Positions 55,901 through 64,000 of a stretch of 64,000 nt of DNA are shown here, piece by piece; position 1 is the stretch's first letter; the number at the start of each line of letters is the position of its first letter. This DNA is from Symsagittifera roscoffensis. Lineage: Eukaryota > Xenacoelomorpha > Acoela > Convolutidae. Where the stretch lies: NCBI RefSeq assembly GCF_963678635.1, contig NC_087065.1, forward strand, positions 50,286,452 to 50,350,451, in the 5' to 3' direction. The position numbers were made by a program, and so were the translations under genes. The notes below the pieces were generated by a model. That model was not told the origin of the DNA. It did no database searches and saw nothing but the letters and a program-made list of their open reading frames with translations.

Positions 55901-58900
55901 TTTTTGCAATTTCACATTGATTCCATCGTCTCTTTGAAGGCTGAAACGACGGAAATTTCATATAGATTTTTTTGAAACTTGATTTTTGCTGCTTTTCGCA
56001 GACGTGTGATCAGCTGAACAAAAGGATGATTGTGTACTGCTTTAGTTACCAAGTTTTGAGATTTATAGTTGAACAATTTTAATGCTCATGACCACCGCAT
56101 AGAATTCAAATAAAAAGAAATTAAAGGTTGGCTTTTATTACTTTCACCCAAATTTGAATTAAAATTATTCAAAAGATTTATAGTGCATAAAGTATAAAGA
56201 ACGCACTTTTTCTTCATAAATTCTGCATAGTAGCATTATGCCTTTAGTCGTCATATCTTTTCAAATAACTAAAACAGAAATGGACTCTATAGTTAGTTTA
56301 AACTACAAAGATGAGTTTTCTGATAGTCTGTTCAATTGTTTGAAACAATTATTGAGTAAGATAACAAGTCTCGAACAGCGTAATGACCAAAAAGATCAAG
56401 AATTTTTTCTTCTTAGAGAAGACAATGATGATTTGAAAAAAAATAAATCTCGATCACTAATAACGTCTGCTTAATTTTCAACATTTTTCCGATTGATTCC
56501 AGAACTCCACATCTTGTTAGTGATATCTGCAACATTATTTATCATTAATTTTATGGCTACGTTTTTTCAACGGATCGCATTAAAGTTTGTCACCCATTAT
56601 TACTTTCTTCAGCAGGTGGAGTGTGCTCAATTTTTGTTAAATTCTTATATTTTGAGGACATGGAAGCGATCTACACCAAGAGATATTGTCTTAAAGGGAA
56701 TTACGACAAAAAAAGGAAAAGTGTTTATAATAATAAACGTGTTACTGATCGGGAATTAAAACTCGATTTGGAGGAATTGAATATGGGTAGGACTACCCAA
56801 AACTGTCGGGTCAATTTTTTTGCAAAGATGATAAAAAGCCGTTAAGAAGAGTTCGGAAACCAATAAAAATTTTCGGGAAGGCACCTAAAACCGTGGAACT
56901 TGCAAGCGAAAACTTTGCAAAGAACGATAAAAAAGATTATTGGAAAAAGTAGCATACCTTCATGAAAAAAAATTGACGAGTAAAAATGAGCCAAAGCAAA
57001 AAAATTTTGAAGTTACAAATTCACCAGAGTGTGCTGGTAACCGAAGCTAAAAAAGCAGTGGACAGAAATTCTCAATTTACCTTGACTCAATACTTTCCAT
57101 TCAGTTTGCAGTGATTTGATATGGAAAAGTAATTGAGGAGATTAAAGTGGGCTCTTTACAGGAAGGTTTTTTTCTTAACATACGTTCTTTTTGAAGCAAT
57201 CACGACCAGTTGGTTTGTTCAATAAGTATATCTCAAGTGAAACCACTGGTTGTTGCTCTCTGTGAAACATGGATGAGTGAAAATCTATAAAATCTATGGA
57301 TATAATCCATTTGTTGTAAGAAAAAGTTTGAAAGGAAAAAATGGGGATTCCTTTTTACATTAAAAAGATCTCAATTTCGAGAAAAAACTGTACAGTCGGA
57401 AACTGAATGTTTAGTTGTTATCAAAATAGAAAAAAAAAACATTTCCAAAAAAATGACTTAATTTAGCCCAAAAAGTTCCTATTGCTCAAAAAAAAAGATT
57501 TAAAGAAGAATTTAGTGGCCTATGCAGACCACGTATAGGCCGCTAAATTCTTCTTTAAATCTTTTTTTTTTGAGCAATAGGAGCTTTTTTGGGCTGAATT
57601 AAGTCACTTTTTGGAAATTCAATCGTTTGCGGTGATTTCAATATCGATACAACAAAATGAACAAAAACACAAAAGATTTTTTGAAAGTATCTAATTGCTT
57701 CAATTTTTCAAAACTCAAGCTACAAATGAATTACTACCCTATCTAATCTTGCAACAACCTCCTTTATTTAACTACTTGTAGCATTGGTTAATTTTGCAAT
57801 CAACTAAAAGTAATCATAATGGTTTTTTAATTGAAAAAGGTAATTCTAAAAATTCGAAAAGCCAAAAAAAGAGAAAAATTTAATCAAATTAGGGCAGCAG
57901 ATTTTACTCATTAATCCAGAAAGTCAGGTTGATACAAAACAGAATCAATTACAACAAGTATGTTAAAACTGATAATTAAATTTGCTGGAAAAATTGAAAA
58001 TTCGAAACAAACCTTATATAAACCGAGAAATGAGAAAAAAAGAAAATACAAAGCAAAACAACCATTTCAAAAATTGATCTTGAGACAGTCAGAAGCGAAT
58101 CATAAGTTATTCAAAGCACAGATAAATAAAGTAAACAGTGTAACCCGAAATGGCTGGCGAAAACTCTACGCTGTTACAATTGGATCAAACCCTGATTCTT
58201 TGTATCTTTTTAATGATTATAGGCTGTTTGGTTGTGCCCAAAAACTGATTAGAAAAATCTGTGATGTAATTATTTTAACATATTTTTTCCTACAATTGTC
58301 TCCAAGCTTGCAGAAAATCTAAAAAGGGAAAAAAGACCATAACATAAAAAAAATTATTCAGCAATTTTCTTTTCTAGGAAATTTTGCAGACTTTTAAGTC
58401 GGTGAAAAATCAAGGTTCCTCTGGGCATGATGATAATGGTAACAAATCATACTCACTAGCGGTAATTGCTGAACTTCTAGCAAATACATTCAATGAGTGC
58501 ATTTCTGAAAGGTTAGTATCCCAGTCAACTCAAAATAGCAAAAGTTATCATTCCCCCTTTTTAAAAGTGATCACTCAAAAAATCATAGTAATTTTCAACC
58601 CATCAGTTTATTAAGTATAATCTCTAAAGTTTTTGATAGGTTTATTCACAAATGCAATTCACAAGTAAACTTTGTTTCTGAAAACTGTTTTGTTTTCAGC
58701 TTGAAAAATCATGCGTTGATGCATTGACTAAATTTACTGGGTTCTTTAGAAACGTAATTGAAAAACGACTGACCTGATTATCATGTTTCATTGACCTCGC
58801 AAAAGCTTTTGATACGCTCAGTCATGACTTGCTGCTGCAAAAGCTTGAATATTTTTGTTTTTTTGATGTGTTTTTCTTAATTTCATGAAAAGTTACCGAG

Positions 58901-60915
58901 AAGGCAGACAACAATATAAATTATATGGTACAACATTCTCCGAAAAGCAAAAAATAATTTTGGATGTACTTCAGGGTTCGGTTCTAGGACCGATTTTGCT
59001 TCTATTTTTTATCAACGATATGCCAAGTTGCTTGAAAAAATCAAAAGGTACCCTGTTTGTTGATGAAGAGACGGTATATGCGGAAACTTGGTTGACTGGC
59101 CTACAGTTTGATGAAGATTTGATTGCCACAAACAGTTGGTTTTTAGAAAATGGTTTATCGGTGAATACTAAGAATGGTTGTATTTTTTAAAAGCACAACT
59201 GCTTCATTTTTATATATCATATGCTAAATCGGTAATATTTTACGGGATTTGAGTTTTTGATAACACATATAAAACTCATTTGGAGGAAATACACAAGTTT
59301 GAGAAAAGGATGAAGAGTACCATTTATTAGAAACTGTCACGGAGATATTGAAGCAAAAAATTTCTGAACGTGTTTGATATTTATTTGTATGAGCTGTTTA
59401 AGGAGCTTTTCAAATTTTAGAACACGAAAAAGGGGATGAGTTGTTGAAAAAAGAAAAAGAACACACCGTCGTGTCACTCGTAGTTCCAGCAAAAGTGTGC
59501 TACAAACTGTGCCCTTTCACAGCACAGTCATGAAAAAAACTTTACAAAAACACCTCTAGCCCATAATAAAATGATAGAGTCTCATCTATTTCCCAAAGAT
59601 ATTGAAAGCCTGAAAACAAGCGAATTTGACATTTTTTTCTACAAATTTTTGCAACAATCAGGTTATAGATATTGAGTTTTTATGAAACTTTTTTATATGA
59701 GCCCACCTTTCTTCTTTTCTTCTTGTTTTTTATCTTTCCAGGGCAGTTGGCGATAAGCTGAAATGCTCCTTCAACAGCCCTTCTAGAGAACATATTGCGT
59801 TAATTTCATTAATAATGTAATGTTTCTGGATAAGTGGTTTCAAATACAAACAAGTTCAAGAAATTTTAATACGTGATGGGAAAATAGCAGACATCATTTT
59901 ACATTTGGAGGCTGCTTGTTAATCAGAGATGTTTGTTTGCAGTCACCATTTCATGTTGAATGTGATCGCTTTCACGACTGAGTTCGGCACGAAGACGATT
60001 GTGACGGAGGGGTGGGGCATCTGGGAGATCACTACGACATCCCTGCAGATTGCAATCCAGTTTGCTAGAACCAATGGCCTGGTGGCCCAGATAGAGAAGA
60101 TACTCTGCGTCGACTGGAGCTCAGTGGACATCCAAGACATGAACAAGCCCATGTATTGTGGAATTACGGCCATGATACTCATTCAGTCGGTTAGTGCACT
60201 AATCATCTGAAAACACATCTCAAAATTTAAACCTCTTAACTGTTTAATCATCCATGAAAGTCAAAAAATAAGAAAATAAGTCCAAAAAAACGAGTTCAAG
60301 GTATATTTATGATTTATGTTCAAAGTCAATTATATCCAATGGTATATTGCGTGTTCTGAAGTTTGCTTATAAGAATTAGAGAAACTTGTACAATGTCATG
60401 ATGAGCTATTCGGTGATGATCAATTTGAAATGATAAGACTTGCGGACGCTCGATAGGTACTATTATCGGGATCGACAGTAGTAGTTTATTCGGCGGTCTG
60501 TTTGCAGCTTTTTTGGTTTAGAAAATGTTTGTTAACTTTTTTTGGCTCTTTTCAAGCTTCCGGCCCGCCCCGTGGGTTTTGTTGAAAAGTTTATCAAGCG
60601 TTTTCGCAAACTGCCGTATGAGCAATTGTTAGAATACTATTTTACTTTACAATTTTGCAAAGGGAGCGGAACTGGAAAAGAGACAAAATTTGAAATTAGA
60701 CAAGAGATTCAATTTGAACGCACTTTTTGTTGCAGGGCGGCAGCATTATTCCCTACAGCTGGAAGGTAATACTTATTCTATGTTTGTATTTACAGCTGCA
60801 GTTTGTTTCATATCACTGATTTTGATTTCAGCAACAAGCCATGATGTGGTTTACAGCAACCAAAATGCAACAGCAATATAAGTTAGTACTTGATCAAACC
60901 CACTTTTTCAAGTGA
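52910..60915 (+). CDS. Secreted lysozyme-like (transglycosylase-fold) protein, four exons
   Basis: Exon model: 52,910-53,073, 59,943-60,189, 60,736-60,765 and 60,832-60,915, all GT-AG (donors GTGAGT, GTTAGT, GTAATA; pyrimidine-rich acceptors), joining in frame to about 175 residues. Exon 1 encodes a signal peptide (FVFQLCFVLVFGVCGVVWA) and the start of the domain. Exon 2 carries the core (GIWEITTTSLQIAIQF, VDWSSVDIQDMNKPMYCGI). The 30-nt exon 3 and exon 4 give IPYSWK-QQAMMW. The pattern resembles invertebrate lysozyme-like proteins with ...GGIWQ..., DW..V...DL.KP.YSG.A and QA..W motifs. The usual V-E-S at the catalytic site reads TTE with one residue fewer, so activity may be lost or shifted. 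Codons are more GC-rich than the surroundings, suggesting constraint. A GTTAGT near 60,884 could be another donor, giving a longer protein. Confidence 0.72.
53413..53724 (-). pseudogene. BEL/Pao retrotransposon integrase C-terminal region
   Basis: Read on the minus strand in one frame, the segment gives ...EYVPTLSKRSKWFSPPESHL, then KTGYLVWMIEDNNPKVHYPL and ARVKPLNYGN, ending near a VVxLAP-like ...IVQLAPRLTPLG stretch. This is the typical end of BEL/Pao Pol (DUF5641-type: L+.GDLV....DN.PR..WPLGRV). The upstream integrase core is absent here, so it is a truncated fragment on the strand opposite to the host gene. Part of it is duplicated in the adjacent tandem copy. Confidence 0.75.
53612..54590. 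repeat. Tandem duplication, period 492 bp
   Basis: TCCTCAATCATCCAAACGAG occurs at 53,612 and 54,104. The two units match through the BEL/Pao piece and on through GGTGTAGCGCTTTGGATAAT and AATATAACAGACACGAAGGC, with a few per cent of differences. The second unit ends near 54,590. It arose after the BEL/Pao fragment had been inserted. Confidence 0.85.
55157..55300 (+). mobile_element. Fragment of the 61-kb MITE-like element
   Basis: Shares a GGCGCGGACCTAGTAATTTCT-like start, GAAAATTTTGTCGATCTTTT and a GGGCGTCCC end with 61,266-61,678, but lacks the middle and the right terminus. Confidence 0.7.
55301..56237. other. Intronic stretch without recognised features
   Basis: AT-rich, no open frame of note and no repeat that I could match elsewhere in the window. 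Confidence 0.5.
56238..59700 (+). pseudogene. Decayed non-LTR (LINE-type) retrotransposon
   Basis: From 56,238 a 78-codon piece with a coiled-coil pattern (LKQLLSKITSLEQRNDQKDQ) could be the ORF1 end. Near 57,240 KPLVVALCETWMSEN followed by YGYNPFVVRKSLKG marks the endonuclease start, and a GDFNID phrase lies near 57,635. The RT follows: CFIDLAKAFDTLSHDLLLQK at about 58,790, and a LQGSVLGPILL...FINDMP piece at about 58,970. The catalytic box reads FVDEE in place of the usual FADD, so a catalytic Asp is lost. Stops and frame changes are frequent. Order and motifs fit the jockey/CR1-like group of APE-type LINEs; the clade is not resolved. It lies in the same orientation as the host gene, inside its first intron. 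Confidence 0.82.
57441..57619. repeat. Long inverted repeat (about 84-bp arms, about 10-base loop)
   Basis: The left arm includes TTGCTCAAAAAAAAAGATTT and AAAGAAGAATTTAG, and the right arm their complements, meeting near 57,529 at GGCCTATGCAGACCACGTAT. Only a handful of mismatches are visible. It interrupts the endonuclease part of the LINE remnant and would fold into a stable hairpin in the host gene's pre-mRNA. Confidence 0.88.
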
Positions 60916-61265
60916 TAAGTATCAGTTTTGGTTTTTAACTCGGTTTCCAAAAATCTCTTGTGGTACTGTTTTACCACAACCCATTTTGGTCGATCAAACG
61001 TAATGTTTTTCAAATACAGTGCTGAAAGAGGTTCGCTGAAAAATCTGTGCGTTTTTATCTAAGCTTTTCTAACGAACATACCTAAGTTTTCAACTAAATC
61101 GCAACTAGTATTTTTTGGGTTTCAACTCGAAAACTACTCTTATTGCTATTTTGAAAGTTTGATCATTGGAGTTCCATGATTAAAAATCAATTATTTTCAG
61201 TTTCTTTGTCAGTGTCTAAAAAGGTGAAAAATAATCGACCATAATTAATTAAAAATGAATCATAA
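60916..61265. other. Downstream flank of the host gene
   Basis: No gene recognised. It includes the target duplication ATCATAA (61,259-61,265) of the following MITE. No AATAAA-type signal close to 60,915 could be assigned with confidence. Confidence 0.45.
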
Positions 61266-61678
61266 CAAGGGCGGATCTAGGATTTTCTCGAGGGAGGGGC
61301 GGATTTTCAAAAAAAATCGAAAATTTTGTCGATCTTTTTTTGGGTCGACCGAATTGATTTTTCGAGCTCTCCCTAACCACAGTTTAGTCCCTGTTTTGGC
61401 CAAATTTTCTGCTCCTCAGGCAAAATTTTGAAAAAACAGCCCAAAAAGGCGTTTTTGAGCACTTTTTGGAAAATTTTGACCAAAAAATCGCTTTTTTTCG
61501 GCGCGCGCTCCCCTCTCAAAATTAGTATATATTGGCGCCGAAGGCGCCTTTAGAAAACTTCTAGGGTAGGTCGGCCAACAATGGATTTCTTAAAAAGTAC
61601 CAATGGGGGGACCCTTTGGGTCGGCAGGTGGTCGAATCCCTGACGGGGGGCGTCCCAATCCCCCCAAATCCGCCCCTG
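61266..61678. mobile_element. Complete MITE-like element, 413 bp, with inverted ends and flanking duplication
   Basis: Left end CAAGGGCGGAT and right end ATCCGCCCCTG are complementary apart from one base, and both sides carry ATCATAA (61,259-61,265 and 61,679-61,685). The interior has a GGCGCCGAAGGCGCC palindrome and a GGGGACCCTTTGGGTC patch and no coding frame. The ends and 7-8-bp duplication suggest a non-autonomous hAT-like transposon. Related fragments lie at 4195-4400 and 55,157-55,300. Confidence 0.8.
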
Positions 61679-61685
61679 ATCATAA

Positions 61686-61839
61686 TGCTACTGTTAGGAG
61701 ACAACAAATCATTTTTAATCCACTATAATCATTTTTTTTTTCAATTTTGTTAGCTTTCAATTCTAGCCTGAAAACAATTCTAGCTTGAAATCCATTATAC
61801 TTTACACTTCACAGGTCATTGAAGTATGAAATATAATGT
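61686..61839. other. Short intergenic spacer
   Basis: AT-rich, nothing recognised apart from a small repeat of an AATTCTAGC-TGAAA phrase near 61,762 and 61,780. Confidence 0.4.
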
Positions 61840-63243
61840 GTTTTTGACATTATGCTACAAAAAATGCTTATCATACTATTTCATAAATCAAAAATACTAA
61901 TAAAATAGCAAGATACGTTGTTTTCCATACTATTAAATACTATGATAAGCATTTTTTGCCAATTTCTGGAATATAATAACAATGGTTTTGCCATACTTTT
62001 TATCACAAAAACTTTATGAAAAACAAGTTTTTGTTCTATGAAATTGCGTGATGAGCGTTTTTTCCATACTATGAAATTGTAGATAATTATTTTTTCCATA
62101 AATCAAAATACAAAAATTTTTGTTTTGATTTTTTTATGTTTCATCCGAAACACTTTCCAAGGGTTTTTAGTCACACGAAAACCCAGAGTGTAACTGGTAT
62201 TTGCCACGCAGATGAACTGCATTTGCTGAATTTGGCCATGTAAGTTAATTTTATCATTTTCACTTGGAAATATATACCAAGAAGGTAACTTTTTGTATAT
62301 GGCTAGAATTTTTTTAGTTCGAAAATATTGGTGTTTCAGAAATAAAAGCCTGTTTTCTTACAAATCTATCTTTAGCTCAGCATATGAAACAAAAAATCAT
62401 AAACGTGTTTACAAAAAAAAATGTCGTTTTTGGATCTTTTGGGTAAAAAAACTCATCCTGGACTACGTTATAAACACAAAAAGTCAAGTTTTGCTTGCAA
62501 AATGTTTTTCCGTACAATATATATTTGAGCACAAAAGGAAGTTTGCAACCAAAAAAGAGATTAAAAGTTTCTTATCTCAAATTTGTTTTTTTCCCTATAA
62601 AAAAATGCATATCATACAATTTTCATACATAAAAATTATATGATAAGCATTTTTCCGACGAAAACTGAAATTATCGTTTCGACAATGAAATCATCTCAAT
62701 CACTGAAAACCCCTTTTTAAACCCCTTTGAAAATATCCAAACAAAGTTTCAATTGATACTTGATTTTTCTAATTTTTCTCAATCTAGTTTTGTTCAAAAC
62801 TAGACATATTATCGTAAAATTTCATAATGAAAGTTATATCATAAGCATTTTTTCGAACAAAAATATAATCATGTTGTTGATAATTAAATTGCTTTATGTC
62901 ATCGAAAACCTTCATTAACCCCATTTGTAGTTAACGAAACATGTTTTTAGAGAGATGTTTGAAGAAAAAAATGTCTATAACAAAATACTTCTCATGCAAT
63001 TTTTATACTTAAAAACTGTATAGTTGAAAATTGCATGATGAGCAGTTTTTCACCCAAAATTTTTCCTATTAGTTTTTACATGACCAGAAAACTTCAAATG
63101 GCCAAATCGAAAAAAATGTGTATTCAAAAATTTAAAACAGTTTTTTCAATTTTGTATGAAAATTGTATGACAAGCATTTTTTCCTATGACGCCATATATG
63201 AAAATGTATGATACGGGTTTTCCCTCTATGGACATCAACCCAG
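61840..63243. mobile_element. Second copy (B) of the 5.8-kb inverted-repeat element
   Basis: Shares with 5808-6894 the CCCAGAGTGTAACT block, CACGCAGATGAACTGCATTTG, GGAAATATATACCAA, ACTCATCCTGGACT and GTTATAAACACAAAAAG, in the same order. The right end reads GACATCAACCCAGG, a mutated version of GTCAACCCGGG. A clean left terminus is not visible. The phrase ATGATAAGCATTTTTCC recurs across it. No coding frame. Confidence 0.72.
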
Positions 63244-64000
63244 GCCATCAAATAGTTTGTCTTCGTACAATGTGCATGTTGATTTGATACCACGGTTATT
63301 CACGGTTTTGAACAAGTCTCATCATTGGCGTGTCAAGCATCACCAACACACTAAGAACTAAGTGCATCACCGTTATGAACTATCCCGCGTTTAAGAAAAG
63401 TGAAAACAAATCGATTATAATGGATTTTCGGTGTCTAAAGTGTTGTGAATATAATCGAGTCCCATGTTACGATCAGACAACAAAACTGGAGTAAAAATGG
63501 ATTTAAATCCGTTTTTTTCTCGCAAAAACAAATTGCATTTTAATTCATTTGGAAACCATTATAATGGATTTTATAATAAGCAGAAAATCACATTAAAATC
63601 ATATTGACTTTAAAATCGAATTGCAAAAAGGTTCCATTAAATCCTCACCCCCTAACGTTTGTCCTCTTGCCCCCCTCCCATCCACTGAACCCCCCACTGT
63701 ACCCCCCACCTGAACACCCCCACCTGAACCCACCCTCTCTCCTACCTGAACCCAACCCCCACTGAACCAACCCCCCTTTGCTTCCTTACAAGCCACCAGC
63801 CCAACTTTATTTTAAAACGTAGAAACGAATTTATGCGCGTTGAAATTCGCATCTCCTTAAATAAGAAAAAAATCGATTGTAATTCAGTTCTGTTGTTAAG
63901 GTCCACCATAGTGAAAAAAAATTGATGAGAATGGATGAAACAAGATTTTGTTGCCTCGAAAAATTATCATAATATAATCCATTTTTAATTGATTTTTATC
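63244..64000. other. Right-edge intergenic stretch with a C-rich tract
   Basis: No gene. At 63,640-63,785 the plus strand is a C-rich, G-poor tract with irregular repeats of CCCACCTGAACCC. The rest is AT-rich with several AATGGATTT phrases (63,420, 63,498, 63,566). Confidence 0.6.

Larger units (their letters stand above)
53074..59942 (+). other. First intron of the lysozyme-like gene (6.9 kb)
   Basis: Donor GA/GTGAGT and acceptor TTTGTTTGCAG bound an intron filled with mobile DNA: a BEL/Pao remnant, a 492-bp tandem duplication, a MITE fragment and a decayed non-LTR retrotransposon. Between 53,074 and 53,412, and between 54,600 and 55,150 I see nothing further. Confidence 0.7.

Noticed and set aside
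60542-60881. Two plus-strand frames of 75 and 63 codons
   Set aside because: They run through intron sequence and across the 30-nt exon in the wrong frame.

Overview
The window is AT-rich, repeat-dominated genomic DNA of an invertebrate animal. It shows introns with GT-AG junctions, Ty3/Gypsy, BEL/Pao and LINE-type retrotransposons, MITE-like elements and a large satellite. There are no bacterial-style operons, rRNA genes, complete tRNA genes or CRISPR arrays. The phylum cannot be fixed from the sequence alone.

Layout. 1-3110: minus-strand, decayed copy of the same retrotransposon family that is intact further right. 3.1-9.7 kb: a mosaic of an LTR fragment, MITE-like elements, a GGAATCCGC motif cluster, an inverted-repeat-ended element (5808-6894) and a Ty3/Gypsy integrase remnant (about 7.6-8.3 kb, plus strand). 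9.8-13.7 kb: a second, unrelated, decayed Ty3/Gypsy element on the minus strand (gag, RT, RNase H, integrase zinc region). 14,673-19,485 and 38,396-51,938: two halves of one 93-bp satellite array, about 197 monomers, with local higher-order repeats. 19,486-38,395: an 18.9-kb LTR retrotransposon inserted into that array. It has 410-bp LTRs that look identical by eye and a 4-bp target duplication TATG. 52,910-60,915: a four-exon host gene for a small secreted lysozyme-like protein. Its 6.9-kb first intron holds a BEL/Pao remnant, a 492-bp tandem duplication, a MITE fragment and a decayed non-LTR retrotransposon. 61.3-63.2 kb: a complete MITE and a second copy of the 5.8-kb element.

The most interesting object is the 18.9-kb element. 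It carries a basic ORF upstream of gag, a 1439-codon gag-protease frame and pol in the -1 frame (RT, RNase H, DD35E integrase, GPY/F). Two tiny hydrophobic ORFs overlap as ATGA, followed by an ATG-less 376-codon frame that overlaps the start of an env-like membrane glycoprotein. Two further overlapping frames of unknown function come next, then a 3' region with a textbook intron and a short-motif repeat cluster. Its coding strand is strikingly poor in G. The layout looks like a complex, retrovirus-like element that uses overlapping ORFs and splicing. The function of the accessory ORFs is unknown.
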